A stretch of DNA of 64,000 bases from Mesorhizobium sp. Lineage in GTDB: Bacteria; Pseudomonadota; Alphaproteobacteria; Rhizobiales; Rhizobiaceae. This document shows, in pieces, positions 8,392-16,868 of this stretch. The notes below the pieces were generated by a model. It was given only the letters and a program-made list of their open reading frames with translations. It had not been told where the DNA came from and did no database searches. The number at the start of each line of letters is the position of its first letter. Within the stretch, counting starts at the first letter, position 1. A program made the translations under genes and the position numbers. Location: positions 27,833 to 91,832 of the forward strand of contig SAQE01000019.1 of NCBI GenBank assembly GCA_004020545.1. The letters are read 5' to 3'.

Positions 8392-8478
8392 TGGGAAAGC
8401 GCTGGCGCCTTTCGATCCAGCCACGGCCGAGGCTGATGCTTGCGCTAGATTGCTTGATGCAACAAGGATGGGAAGTAC

Positions 8479-8817
8479 GTGACTTTCAATGACATCAAAT
8501 GGTCTCCGTCGGAAAAGAAGGTCGCCCGCAGCGCCTTCGATGCAGCGTTGCAGGCGGCGCTTGCTGAAATAATGGCTGAACTCAAAAGGAGGGCCAGCGC
8601 CGCGACCACGCCTTCCGACATGTGGGAAATCGAAGACTACCTCCAGCGGCAAAGGCGAAAGATAGACCAAATGTTCGACTATCGCTATTCGCAGCTTATT
8701 CTCGTCTTTGCGTCTCTCATTCGAGAGGGATATCTGGAACAGAACCGTCTCGCCGGCTTGTCGGAAGACAAGTTGGAAATGATCCGCTCTTTCCTTGCAT
8801 ACCACGCCAGAGCCTGA
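8479..8817 (+). CDS. Fluorescence recovery protein (FRP)-like small helical protein
   Basis: 112 residues from GTG 8479 behind AAGGATGGGAAG. The sequence follows the cyanobacterial FRP family closely in layout: an N-terminal WSPSEKKVARSAFDAAL helix, a central block with Trp49, Asp53, Arg60, Asp63 and Asp67 (SDMWEIEDYL then KIDQMFDYRY), and a tail LSEDKLEMIRSF. In cyanobacteria FRP binds the C-terminal domain of orange carotenoid protein (OCP) and switches it off. No OCP, carotenoid or phycobilisome gene is present here. FRP-like proteins are known from non-photosynthetic proteobacteria, but their job is not established. Family membership rests on recalled motif similarity. Confidence 0.72.
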   Translation: MTFNDIKWSPSEKKVARSAFDAALQAALAEIMAELKRRASAATTPSDMWEIEDYLQRQRRKIDQMFDYRYSQLILVFASLIREGYLEQNRLAGLSEDKLEMIRSFLAYHARA

Positions 8818-9002
8818 CCGGGAGCGGCGATAGTCGAGGCAGCGTTGCCAGGATCACGAGGCCTTTCTGCGCTGATATTTCCGGCGGCGGCCTCTTTCCG
8901 GCACTGAACGATCGACAAGGGAGGGAGGCGGACGCCCCGCCTCTTGAACCGCCACTGGCTTCCGTGCTTGCCTGTCTCGGCAAATCGCGACGGACGGTGA
9001 GC

Positions 9003-9383
9003 ATGGCGAAATCAGTCAGGAACAGCGCCGCACCCGACCCGATGGTCGAGCGCCTGCGCGCGGCGCTCGGGCAACGTCAATTCACCGAACAAAAAATGTT
9101 CGGCGGCACCTGCTTCATGATCAACGGCAACATGCTGATCGGAACCTCGAAGCGCGGGCTGCTGGTTCGCGTTGGCAAGGCCGCGCATGCGGCCGCGGCC
9201 ACACGGCCGCATGCGCGGCCGATGGAAATGGGTGGGCGCTCGATGGAGGGCTATGTCCACGTCGCGCTGGAAGGCACGGCTACCGACGCGGACCTCCGGG
9301 CCTGGCTCGACCGCGCGCTGGCCTTCGTCGAAACTTTGCCGCCGAAGGTCAAACCCGCCAAGGTCGCAAAGCGGCCAGCCTGA
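9003..9383 (+). CDS. TfoX/Sxy N-terminal-domain family protein
   Basis: 126 residues. The TfoX_N fold is recognised by KMFGGTCFMINGNMLIG followed by LLVRVGK and the later MEMGGRSMEGYVHV. Only the N-terminal domain is present, without the C-terminal helix-hairpin-helix domain of full competence regulators, as is usual for the many short TfoX_N proteins in Rhizobiales. The Lys/Ala/Pro-rich tail (VKPAKVAKRPA) is probably disordered. The ATG 9003 follows ACGGTGAG. Its function in these bacteria is unknown. It sits between the FRP-like and GFA-like genes, both on the same strand, but gaps of 185 and 68 bases leave operon membership uncertain. Confidence 0.82.
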   Translation: MAKSVRNSAAPDPMVERLRAALGQRQFTEQKMFGGTCFMINGNMLIGTSKRGLLVRVGKAAHAAAATRPHARPMEMGGRSMEGYVHVALEGTATDADLRAWLDRALAFVETLPPKVKPAKVAKRPA

Positions 9384-9451
9384 GCAGATCGCGCGGCCTA
9401 TTCTGCGCCGCACGGCGGGCCGCCCCGGACACGCGGCTGACGGAGGAAGCA

Positions 9452-9880
9452 ATGGCATCTCTCGCGGGACGTTGCATGTGTGGCGCGGTCACCTGGATCT
9501 ATTCCGGGCAAGTCACGCGCAACCTGGTCTGCCACTGCGCCGATTGCCAGCGCGCCACGTCCGCCCCGCTGACGGCCTTCCTCGGCATGAGGCCGGAGCA
9601 ACTGAGCTGGACCGGTGACATCAGGCACTATGAAAGCAGCCCGAACACCTTTCGCGGGTTCTGCCCGTCCTGTGGCACGAGGCTCTATTTCCGTTCCGAC
9701 AGATGGCCTCATGAGATCCACGTTCACGCCGCCACCATGGCGAATCCGGAGGACTACCTGCCCGATGCGCAGGTCCTCATACGCTCGCGGATGAAATGGC
9801 TCGACCGGCTGTCGTCGATTCCTGCCCATGAGGGCTTCCAGCAACAGCCGTCAGGTCATTCGCCCACCGAAACGCGTTAA
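9452..9880 (+). CDS. GFA-family (glutathione-dependent formaldehyde-activating-like) zinc protein
   Basis: 142 residues with the complete Cys pattern of the GFA/CENP-V fold: Cys8-x-Cys10, Cys27-x-Cys29-x2-Cys32 (CHCADCQRAT) and Cys71-x2-Cys74 (CPSCGTRLYF). These bind one structural and one catalytic-type zinc. In characterised members the protein accelerates S-hydroxymethylglutathione formation, but most family members have no proven activity. It starts at ATG 9452 after GGAGGAAGC. A bidirectional terminator lies 23 bases after the stop, and the next gene is convergent. Confidence 0.87.
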   Translation: MASLAGRCMCGAVTWIYSGQVTRNLVCHCADCQRATSAPLTAFLGMRPEQLSWTGDIRHYESSPNTFRGFCPSCGTRLYFRSDRWPHEIHVHAATMANPEDYLPDAQVLIRSRMKWLDRLSSIPAHEGFQQQPSGHSPTETR

Positions 9881-9902
9881 GGTCTGGGTTGCTCAGACCA
9901 AC

Positions 9903-9932
9903 AAAAAAAGCCGGGCGCGAGGCCCGGCTTTT
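9903..9932. terminator. Bidirectional intrinsic terminator between GFA and porin genes
   Basis: Perfect 8-bp arms AAGCCGGG (9908-9915) and CCCGGCTT (9923-9930) enclose a 7-base loop. A run of A's (9903-9909) on one side and TTTT (9929-9932) on the other allow termination in both directions, which fits the convergent genes. Confidence 0.85.
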
Positions 9933-9953
9933 CCGTGTCGTGGCTTGGACGAC

Positions 9954-10610
9954 TTAGAACTTCATACCGACGCCGAAGGTGACGCGGTTGTCCTTGGACT
10001 TGACGTTGCCGAGAGCGCCGAAGTCCTTGTCGCCGTAGTCGGTGTAGCGGTACTCGACGCGGCCGAACACGTTGTCCGTGATCTTGATGTCGGTGCCGAC
10101 ACCGGCCGTCCAGCCGAGCATCGCCTTGCTCTCGTCGGTGAGGGTGACGCTATCCGTGATCTTCTGGTTCTTGGCGGCGAGACCGCCCGTGCCATAGAGC
10201 AGGATTTCCGGGGTCACGGCATAGCCGAGGCGAGCGCGCAGCGAGCCTTCGAGGCCGCCCTTGGCCTCGATGCCTTCACTGTCGCCCTTGACGCCGTTGT
10301 AGCCGATATCGGCTTCAGCGCCGTAGACAAAATTCTCCTGCTGCCACTGATAGCCGCCGAAGACGCCACCGATGAAGCCCTTGGTCTTCACGTTGACGCC
10401 GGCGTCGCGCGCATCGGCATGGCCGCTGAAGCCGTAACCGACGCTGATACCGGCATAGGGGCCGGCCCAGGAGGCGACGGGGAGTTCGGCAACCGGGGCG
10501 GGAGCCGGCGGCTCTTCCGAAACCACGTCCGCGGCATAGGCGGTACCGCCGAGGGCGAAGAGCCCGAGCGCAACCGCCAGCGGCCGCGCAAACTTGAGAT
10601 TGGCTTGCAT
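9954..10610 (-). CDS. Outer-membrane beta-barrel porin-like protein (Omp25/Omp31/RopB family)
   Basis: 218 residues with a signal peptide (cleavage after AYA near 26). A Pro/Ala-rich linker (EEPPAPAPVAELP) is followed by an eight-stranded barrel starting WAGPYAGISVGYGF and ending in Phe (FGVGMKF), the C-terminal residue recognised by the BAM machinery. Length and layout match the Brucella Omp25/31 and Rhizobium RopB family, which are major surface proteins. ATG at 10610 is preceded by AAGGAGT. It is a single-gene unit ending in the shared terminator at 9903-9932. Confidence 0.88.
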   Translation of the reverse strand: MQANLKFARPLAVALGLFALGGTAYAADVVSEEPPAPAPVAELPVASWAGPYAGISVGYGFSGHADARDAGVNVKTKGFIGGVFGGYQWQQENFVYGAEADIGYNGVKGDSEGIEAKGGLEGSLRARLGYAVTPEILLYGTGGLAAKNQKITDSVTLTDESKAMLGWTAGVGTDIKITDNVFGRVEYRYTDYGDKDFGALGNVKSKDNRVTFGVGMKF

Positions 10611-11022
10611 TGTTGTTTACTCCTTAAGCCACAAGACACTAGGCTTTTTATGTTCATGAATGCCCCGGCCCGTCCGGGGGGATAAACGGGCCTGGCGTTC
10701 AACGGTTCCAAATGTCGTGCTGAAATGCGGCTGAAGCGAACCTTAACTTGGGTCATTCCCCGGCGCGAATGAGGCCGAAACTTGACGTTGCATCTTCGCA
10801 ACAGCGAATGTCAGCAGGCTAATCATGTCGCGCCGCACAGCGCTTGGTTCAAGGGGTCCGGCGGCATATATTGAATTATGACGGACCCGAATCCGGGCCG
10901 GGCAAGCGTGCGTGCCGACCGCTTCGCCACATTCCTGCCCCAGGTGGAAATGGCATTTAACGCTTGGCCCGTCATATTGTGCCGGCTTCCCGGAATCGTG
11001 AGGCCGATTGAGGATTGACAAC
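10611..11022. other. Intergenic region between divergent porin and SDR genes
   Basis: 412 bases with no convincing gene. It must hold the promoters of both flanking genes. The porin side has the Shine-Dalgarno (AAGGAGT) and a long 5' leader. A 46-codon frame at 10878-11018 on the plus strand runs nearly into the SDR start but has no clear ribosome-binding site and no recognisable product. Confidence 0.5.
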
Positions 11023-11787
11023 ATGAGACAAGCCGCTGGCGTGGCGCTGGTGACGGGTGGGGCGAGAAGGATCGGCAGGGCTATCGTCGAGGATCTGGCC
11101 GGGCACGGCTTTGCCGTCGCCATCCATGCCAACCGTTCGGAAGCCGAGGCTGAGGCCTTGGCCGATCGCATCAGGAGCGAAGGCGGTCGCGCCGCCGTGG
11201 TTGCTGCCGACCTCACCGACATGGACGCCGTCGGCGATCTCGTCGGCCGATCCGAGGCCGCCCTCGGTCCGGTCACGCTGCTTGTCAACAATGCCTCTTT
11301 GTTCGTCGACGACCGTGTTGAGGAGTTCGACTGGCAGGCCTGGGACCGGCACTTCGCCATCCATGTCAAGACCCCGGCGCTTCTGGCGCGGAACTTCGCT
11401 CGCGCGCTGCCGGACGGCGCGGAGGGGTTGATCGTCAACATAATCGACCAGCGCGTCTGGCGGCCGACGCCGCGCTACTTCTCCTATGCGCTGTCGAAAT
11501 CGGCGCTGTGGACGCAGACGCAAATGCTGGCGCAGGCGCTTGGACCCCGCATCCGCGTCAACGCCATCGGTCCCGGCCCGACGCTCAAGAACAAGCGCCA
11601 GGACGACGACGATTTCGGCAAGCAGGTCGAAGGCCTGATCCTGAAGCGCGGCCCGCAATTGCCGGAATTCGGCGCCACCATCCGCTATCTTTGGGAAGCG
11701 CGCTCGGTCACCGGCCAGATGATCGCGCTCGACGGCGGCCAGCATCTTGCATGGCAGACGCCCGATGTGACAGGCATGGTGGAATGA
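11023..11787 (+). CDS. SDR oxidoreductase, pteridine reductase/FolM-like
   Basis: 254 residues. The Rossmann NAD(P) motif is [12 protein letters not shown] near the N-terminus; a glycine-loop Arg pair suggests NADPH preference. The catalytic Tyr-x3-Lys is in [10 protein letters not shown]. The usual catalytic Ser is replaced by Asp in [10 protein letters not shown], as in pteridine reductase PTR1 and dihydromonapterin reductase FolM. It probably reduces a pterin or folate in the cytoplasm. ATG 11023 was preferred to an in-frame TTG at 11008. Its stop overlaps the uvrC start by 4 bases (ATGA), a coupling conserved in many rhizobia. Confidence 0.85.
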   Translation: MRQAAGVALVTGGARRIGRAIVEDLAGHGFAVAIHANRSEAEAEALADRIRSEGGRAAVVAADLTDMDAVGDLVGRSEAALGPVTLLVNNASLFVDDRVEEFDWQAWDRHFAIHVKTPALLARNFARALPDGAEGLIVNIIDQRVWRPTPRYFSYALSKSALWTQTQMLAQALGPRIRVNAIGPGPTLKNKRQDDDDFGKQVEGLILKRGPQLPEFGATIRYLWEARSVTGQMIALDGGQHLAWQTPDVTGMVE

Positions 11788-13880
11788 GTCCCGCCCAAAA
11801 ACACAGACAAAACACCGCCGCCGACGACCTGCCGCCCGATGTCGACCCCGATATCGACATTGAGGACGAGGCGGCGGAGGAGATCGTCGAGCCGGAGGCG
11901 CCTCCCGCTGGTCCCGATGTCGCCTTCACCGCGATAGACTGGACGCCGCATGCGGGCGACGCCGAGGGCATGGTCGGCGCCGAGGTGATCCAGACCTTAG
12001 TCAAGCGGCTGCCCAACCAGCCCGGCGTCTACCGCATGATGAACGCCGCTGGCGACGTGCTCTATGTCGGCAAGGCGCGCAGCCTGAAGAAGCGCGTCAC
12101 CAACTATGCGCAGGGGCGCTTCCATACCGCCCGCATCGGCCGCATGGTGCGAGAGACGGCGACGATGGAATTCGTCGTCACCCGCACCGAGATCGAGGCG
12201 CTGCTGCTCGAGGCGAACCTCATCAAGCGGTTGAGACCCCGCTTCAACGTGCTGCTGCGGGACGACAAGTCGTTCCCCTACATCCTGCTCACCGGCGACC
12301 ATGTCTCGCCTGGCATCTACAAGCATCGCGGAGCGCGCTCGCGCAAGGGCGACTATTTCGGTCCCTTCGCCTCCGCCGGCGCCGTCGGGCGCACCATCAA
12401 TTCGCTGCAGCGCGCCTTCCTGCTCCGAAGCTGCACGGACTCCTTTTACGAGAACCGCACCCGGCCCTGCCTGCTCTATCAGATCAAGCGCTGCGCCGGT
12501 CCCTGCACCGGCGAGATCTCGCATCAGGGCTATGCCGAGCTGGTCGCCGAGGCGAAGGATTTCCTCTCCGGGCGCAGCCAGAAGGTGAAGACCGAGATTT
12601 CGGCCGCCATGCAGCAGGCCGCGGAGGAGCTCGATTTCGAGCGCGCCGCTATTCATCGCGATCGCCTCGCGGCGCTCTCGCATGTGCAGGCGCATCAAGG
12701 CATCAACCCGCAGACGGTCGAGGAGGCGGACGTCTTCGCCATCCACCAGGAAGGCGGCCAGACCTGCATCCAGGTGTTCTTCTTCCGCACCGGCCAGAAC
12801 TGGGGCAACCGCGCCTATTTCCCCAAGGCCGATCCGGCGCTGGAGCCGGCCGAGGTGCTGGGCTCGTTCCTGGCGCAGTTCTATGACGACAAATTGCCGG
12901 CCCGCACGCTGCTTCTCTCCCAGACGGTGCAGGAACAGGAGCTGCTTGCCGAGGCGCTCTCGACCCGCGCCGGCCGCAGGATAGCGATCTCGGTGCCGCA
13001 GCGCGGCGAGAAGAAGGATCTGACCGACCACGCGCTGCAGAACGCGCGCGAGGCGCTCGGCCGCAGGCTGGCGGAAACCTCGACGCAGGCGCGGCTGCTG
13101 CAGGGCTTCGCCGAGACCTTCGGCCTGGAAAAGCCGCCGGTGCGCGTCGAGGTCTACGACAATTCGCACATCATGGGCACGAATGCGGTCGGCGCCATGG
13201 TCGTTGCCGGCCCGGAAGGTTTTGTGAAGAACCAGTACCGGAAATTCAACATCCGCTCGACCGAGATCACGCCGGGCGACGATTTCGGCATGATGCGCGA
13301 GGTGATGGAGCGGCGTTTCTCGCGGCTGCTCAGGGAGCACGGCGACGCCAAATCTTCGGGCGTGGCGGGCGCGGTAGCCGAGGACGATGCTGCCGAGGAC
13401 ATCGTCGAGGGAAACGGCGGCTTCCCGGCCTGGCCCGACGTCATCCTGATCGACGGCGGCCGGGGCCAGATGACGGCGGTGCGCAAGATTCTGTCCGATC
13501 TCGGCATCGAGGATCGCGTCGCGGCAATAGGCATCGCCAAGGGCCAGGACCGCGACGCCGGGCGCGAACGCTTCTTCGTCAAGGGCAGGGAGAGCTTCAT
13601 GCTGCCGGTGCGCGACCCGGTGCTCTATTTCGTCCAGCGCCTGCGCGACGAGGTGCACCGCTTCGCCATCGGCTCGCACCGCGCCCGCCGCAAGAAGGAG
13701 ATGGTGAAAAGCCCGCTCGACGAGATCGCCGGCATCGGCCCCGGCCGCAAGCGCGCGCTGCTGCTCGCATTCGGCACCGCCAAGGCGGTCAGCCGCGCGG
13801 CGGTCGAGGACCTAGTCAAGGTCGATGGCATTTCAGAGCACGTGGCGAAGCTGGTCTACAACCATTTTCATGACAGTTGA
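11784..13880 (+). CDS. uvrC: UvrABC excinuclease subunit C
   Basis: 698 residues. The GIY-YIG nuclease domain starts near 80 ([20 protein letters not shown]) and makes the 3' incision. Then come a Cys-rich region, a UVR motif (about 280-310) that contacts UvrB, the RNase-H-like domain ([19 protein letters not shown]) for the 5' incision, and a helix-hairpin-helix pair at the C-terminus ([24 protein letters not shown]). About 70 N-terminal residues rich in Asp, Glu and Pro precede the nuclease domain and are an extension relative to enterobacterial UvrC. The start ATG 11784 overlaps the SDR stop. It acts in nucleotide-excision repair with UvrA and UvrB, which are not in this window. Confidence 0.97.
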   Translation: MSPAQKHRQNTAADDLPPDVDPDIDIEDEAAEEIVEPEAPPAGPDVAFTAIDWTPHAGDAEGMVGAEVIQTLVKRLPNQPGVYRMMNAAGDVLYVGKARSLKKRVTNYAQGRFHTARIGRMVRETATMEFVVTRTEIEALLLEANLIKRLRPRFNVLLRDDKSFPYILLTGDHVSPGIYKHRGARSRKGDYFGPFASAGAVGRTINSLQRAFLLRSCTDSFYENRTRPCLLYQIKRCAGPCTGEISHQGYAELVAEAKDFLSGRSQKVKTEISAAMQQAAEELDFERAAIHRDRLAALSHVQAHQGINPQTVEEADVFAIHQEGGQTCIQVFFFRTGQNWGNRAYFPKADPALEPAEVLGSFLAQFYDDKLPARTLLLSQTVQEQELLAEALSTRAGRRIAISVPQRGEKKDLTDHALQNAREALGRRLAETSTQARLLQGFAETFGLEKPPVRVEVYDNSHIMGTNAVGAMVVAGPEGFVKNQYRKFNIRSTEITPGDDFGMMREVMERRFSRLLREHGDAKSSGVAGAVAEDDAAEDIVEGNGGFPAWPDVILIDGGRGQMTAVRKILSDLGIEDRVAAIGIAKGQDRDAGRERFFVKGRESFMLPVRDPVLYFVQRLRDEVHRFAIGSHRARRKKEMVKSPLDEIAGIGPGRKRALLLAFGTAKAVSRAAVEDLVKVDGISEHVAKLVYNHFHDS

Positions 13881-13987
13881 CCATTCTTGCGCCAATTTTC
13901 ATCTGACCAATCGAATCTCGCCTGTTGACCCCCCACATCGGCTTCTGATTTGAGTACGGGAGGCGGAGAAGAGTTCCCGATCAGACA

Positions 13988-14584
13988 ATGGCCCAGCGCG
14001 CTTTCAACCTGCCGAACATCCTCACCTACGCCCGCATCGTCGCGGTGCCGCTGGTGGTGCTGTGCTTTTTCCTCGAAGGCCATCTGAAGTCGTCCGACTT
14101 CGCCCGCTGGTCGGCGCTGGTCATTTTCCTGCTCGCCTCCATCACCGACTATTTCGACGGCTATTTCGCGCGCGCCTGGCAGCAGACGTCCAACATCGGC
14201 AAGATGCTGGACCCGATCGCCGACAAGCTCCTGGTCGCCACCTGCCTTCTGCTTTTAGCCGCCGACACCGACCGCCATGCCGGCATCGCCGGCTGGTCGC
14301 TCTGGGCGGCGATCATCATCCTGTGCCGCGAGATCCTGGTTTCGGGCCTGCGCGAATATCTGGCCGCGCTGAAGGTCTCGGTGCCGGTGACGCAGCTCGC
14401 CAAATGGAAGACCACAATCCAGATGGTCGCCATCGCCTTCCTGCTCGTCGGTCCGGCCGGCGACAAGATCTTCCCGCTGACCACTCAGATCGGACTGGTG
14501 CTGCTGTGGATTGCGGCGCTCGTCACCCTCTACACCGGCTACGATTATTTTCGTGCCGGCCTGAAGCACATCATGGACGAGTGA
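13988..14584 (+). CDS. pgsA: CDP-diacylglycerol-glycerol-3-phosphate 3-phosphatidyltransferase
   Basis: 198 residues. The CDP-alcohol phosphatidyltransferase signature D-x2-D-G-x2-A-R-...-G-x3-D-x3-D is complete (TDYFDGYFAR then GKMLDPIADK). Opening FNLPNILTYARIV and six hydrophobic segments fit PgsA, the inner-membrane enzyme that commits to phosphatidylglycerol synthesis. It follows uvrC after 107 bases and precedes moaD by one base, the usual alphaproteobacterial order uvrC-pgsA-moaD-moaE. A second, divergent CDP-alcohol transferase lies at 52852-53409. Confidence 0.94.
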   Translation: MAQRAFNLPNILTYARIVAVPLVVLCFFLEGHLKSSDFARWSALVIFLLASITDYFDGYFARAWQQTSNIGKMLDPIADKLLVATCLLLLAADTDRHAGIAGWSLWAAIIILCREILVSGLREYLAALKVSVPVTQLAKWKTTIQMVAIAFLLVGPAGDKIFPLTTQIGLVLLWIAALVTLYTGYDYFRAGLKHIMDE

Positions 14585-14585
14585 G

Positions 14586-14837
14586 ATGCGTCTTATCTAT
14601 TTCGCCTGGGTACGCGAGCGGATCGGCAAGCCGGAAGAGGATGTCGAGCTGCCGGCCGGCATCGAGACCGTGGCCGACCTTTTGCGCTGGCTGAAGTCGC
14701 GCGGCGAGGAATACGAAAACGCGCTGCAATATCCGGACGTCATCCGCGTCGCCATCAACCAGGAACATGTCGGCCACCGCGAGAAGATCGCGGGCGCGCG
14801 CGAGATCGCGCTGTTCCCGCCGATGACCGGAGGCTGA
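14586..14837 (+). CDS. moaD: Molybdopterin synthase small subunit MoaD
   Basis: 83 residues with a ubiquitin-like fold and the essential C-terminal Gly-Gly (PPMTGG), which is thiocarboxylated and donates sulphur to precursor Z. The opening MRLIYFAWVRERIGKPEE is typical of rhizobial MoaD. It lies one base after pgsA and one base before moaE, so expression is coupled. The product is needed by molybdoenzymes such as the oxidoreductase at 36533-38638. Confidence 0.94.
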   Translation: MRLIYFAWVRERIGKPEEDVELPAGIETVADLLRWLKSRGEEYENALQYPDVIRVAINQEHVGHREKIAGAREIALFPPMTGG

Positions 14838-14838
14838 G

Positions 14839-15318
14839 ATGGCGGGCGCTGTCGTGCCGGCCATCCGCGTCCAGCGCGAGGACTTCGACGTCGCCGCCGA
14901 GATCGCCGCCCTGACCGGAGGCCGCGCGGATATCGGCGCCGTGGTGACCTTCTCTGGTCTCTGCCGGGATGAAGCGGGCACGCTGTCGGCCCTCGAGCTC
15001 GAGCATTATCCCGGCATGGCAGAGGCCGAGATCGGCCGCATCGCCGCGGAGGCTGTTCAGCGCTGGCCGCTGCAGGGGCTCACCGTCATCCACCGCCACG
15101 GCAAGATCGTGCCGGGCGAGAATATCGTGCTGGTGGTGGCGGCCTCCGCGCACCGGCAGGCGGCCTTCGAAGCAGCGAATTTCCTGATGGATTATCTGAA
15201 GTCACGCGCGCCCTTCTGGAAGAAGGAGCATCGCGCCGATAGCTCCGAAGGCGGCTGGGTCGAGGCCAAGGAAGCCGACGACGAAGCAGCGGATCGCTGG
15301 AAGAAATCGGACGAATAG
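14839..15318 (+). CDS. moaE: Molybdopterin synthase catalytic subunit MoaE
   Basis: 159 residues. MoaE features visible are GAVVTFSGLCRDE near the N-terminus, LELEHYPGMAEAEI, the His-rich VIHRHGKIVPGENIV, and the catalytic-Lys segment APFWKKEH. It accepts MoaD's C-terminal thiocarboxylate and converts cyclic pyranopterin monophosphate to molybdopterin. The C-terminal 20 residues are rich in Glu, Asp and Lys. It starts directly after moaD and is followed by a RIME-like repeat. Confidence 0.94.
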   Translation: MAGAVVPAIRVQREDFDVAAEIAALTGGRADIGAVVTFSGLCRDEAGTLSALELEHYPGMAEAEIGRIAAEAVQRWPLQGLTVIHRHGKIVPGENIVLVVAASAHRQAAFEAANFLMDYLKSRAPFWKKEHRADSSEGGWVEAKEADDEAADRWKKSDE

Positions 15319-15341
15319 CCAAGACTGCACAGCTTGGGGAT

Positions 15342-15496
15342 CGCCCCTCATCCGGCCGCTGCGCGGCCACCTTCTCCCCAAGGGGCCCCAAGGGGAAGAG
15401 GTCAGCGCCGGCGCCGACAAGCTCCTCTCCCCTCGGGGAGAGGTCGGATTGGCCCGAATTGCCTCTTCGCATTTCGGTTGGCAATCCGGGTGAGGG
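15342..15496. repeat. RIME-like intergenic palindromic element (copy A)
   Basis: About 155 bases bounded by CCCCTCATCCGG and its inverted counterpart GGTGAGGGGCCC. Internal hairpins CTCCCCAAGGGG and CTCTCCCCTCGGGGAGAG are visible. It fills most of the moaE / YbaY-META gap and belongs to the same family as copies at 21764, 27613, 30688, 36298 and 52606. Such elements are common, apparently non-coding and non-autonomous in rhizobia. Confidence 0.75.
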
Positions 15497-15593
15497 GCCC
15501 AAGCCGGCGAGAATTTCCTCACCAACGCCATCGAAGGACCGCAATCCGTCCCGACCTTGCAAACCGGTTTGATTTGCTTGGCGGAGCAATCTC

Positions 15594-16361
15594 ATGCTGG
15601 ACAGGATTGCGGAATTCTTCATCTTCGGCCTTGTGCCGCTGATGGTCGGCGTGCTTGCCGTGCCGGAGCTCACCAGTGCCGCCGAAAAGACGATTGCCGG
15701 CGAGGCGACCTATCGCGAGCGCATCGCGCTGCCGCCCGATGCGGTGCTTTCGGTCGAGCTCGTGGATGTTTCGCTGGCCGATGCGCCGGCGACGATCATC
15801 GGCCAGCGCAAGATCGTGCCGGCCGGCCAGGTGCCGATCAAATTCGAGATCAGCTTCGATCCCCAGGCGATTCTGCCGGGCAGAACCTATGCGCTGCAGG
15901 CCCGCATCACCGTCGACGACCGGCTGCTGTTTGTCACCGACACCCGCCACCAGGTCGATCCGCTGGATGGCAAGCCTCAGACCGTCGTGCTGAAAATGGC
16001 CGCGCCCGCCGCCGAACCGGACGCCGCGGCCTTGTACGGCCAGAGCTGGCTCGTCGAATATATCGACGGCATCGGCGCGATCGCCGAGCCGCGGGCGACG
16101 TTCCGCATCAGCGAGGCCGGCAAGGCCGGCGGCAAGGGCCCGTGCAACACCTATTTCGCCACCGCCACGGTGGCAGGGCACAGCATCGCCATCGGCGACA
16201 TCGGCTCGACCCGCATGGCTTGTGCGCCGGATGTGATGGCTGAGGAGCAGGCGCTGTTCGACGCGCTGAGCAAGGCTGCTTCCTACCGGATCGACGCCGG
16301 CAAGCTCACCATCGCCGACAAGGACGGCCGCGACATCCTGCGCTTCAGCGCCGCGAGCTGA
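15594..16361 (+). CDS. YbaY domain plus META/HslJ domain protein
   Basis: 255 residues. The N-terminus is hydrophobic (about 10-30, signal peptide or anchor; no lipobox Cys). The YbaY beta-sandwich follows at about 35-135 (ERIALPPDAVLSVELVDVSL; QVPIKFEISFDP). The META/HslJ domain covers about 145-250 (SWLVEYIDG, CNTYFATATVAG, TRMACAPDVMAEEQALFDAL). Both domains occur in envelope proteins of unknown function; HslJ is linked to stress and novobiocin tolerance in E. coli. The protein is probably periplasmic or outer-membrane-associated. ATG 15594 follows GGCGGAGCAATCTC. Confidence 0.82.
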   Translation: MLDRIAEFFIFGLVPLMVGVLAVPELTSAAEKTIAGEATYRERIALPPDAVLSVELVDVSLADAPATIIGQRKIVPAGQVPIKFEISFDPQAILPGRTYALQARITVDDRLLFVTDTRHQVDPLDGKPQTVVLKMAAPAAEPDAAALYGQSWLVEYIDGIGAIAEPRATFRISEAGKAGGKGPCNTYFATATVAGHSIAIGDIGSTRMACAPDVMAEEQALFDALSKAASYRIDAGKLTIADKDGRDILRFSAAS

Positions 16362-16549
16362 GGCCGCGACGACCTTTCTGGGGCGCCGATCGCGACGCGG
16401 CGTCAGCCAATATCCCGCGATCCCCCGGAATAATCTGCACTGCGGAGGCGTTACCTCTCATATGCGGGCAGGCAAAAGGGACATGTCCCTTCGTTGAAAC
16501 CGCCGGACCGAATGCGCGGCTCGATCTGGCCACTCAAAGGAGACCAGAA

Positions 16550-16819
16550 ATGAAAAAGCACGCGCTCATCCTTGCTGCCACCGGTGCGTCGCTCCTTGCC
16601 TTCGCCGGCATTGCGAAGGCGGACGATCACCTGTTCAATGCCACACTGCATGGCCTCAGCCTCGACAGCCAGCCCTACCAGACCAACAAGGCCGGCCACA
16701 GCGGCGATCTTGCGCCCGGGCAGGGCAGTCCGTTCACCGGCGAGGAGACCAAGACACCGGCCACCGACACGGATGCGGCAAACGATCATGCGAATGTGAA
16801 AGAGCGCCAAGCGAAATGA
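16550..16819 (+). CDS. Small exported hypothetical protein
   Basis: 89 residues with a signal peptide (MKKHALILAATGASLLAFAG, cleavage after AKA near 23). The mature 66 residues are polar and rich in Gly, Thr, Asp and Asn, without Cys, and look unfolded. The start ATG 16550 has a strong ribosome-binding site (AAAGGAGACC). A terminator follows directly, so it is a monocistronic gene. No family is recognised. Confidence 0.75.
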   Translation: MKKHALILAATGASLLAFAGIAKADDHLFNATLHGLSLDSQPYQTNKAGHSGDLAPGQGSPFTGEETKTPATDTDAANDHANVKERQAK

Positions 16820-16823
16820 CGTC

Positions 16824-16852
16824 AGCCCGCTGCGAGGAGCGGCGGGCTTTTC
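16824..16852 (+). terminator. Intrinsic terminator after small exported protein gene
   Basis: Arms AGCCCGC (16824-16830) and GCGGGCT (16842-16848) with an 11-base loop, followed by a short T run (16848-16851). It lies 5 bases after the stop codon. Confidence 0.7.
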
Positions 16853-16868
16853 GCTCCGCATGAGCCAG

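Noticed and set aside
8622-9002. A plus-strand frame overlapping the FRP-like gene and fused to the TfoX-like gene
   Set aside because: It is out of frame with the FRP-like protein and has no coding character before ATG 9003.
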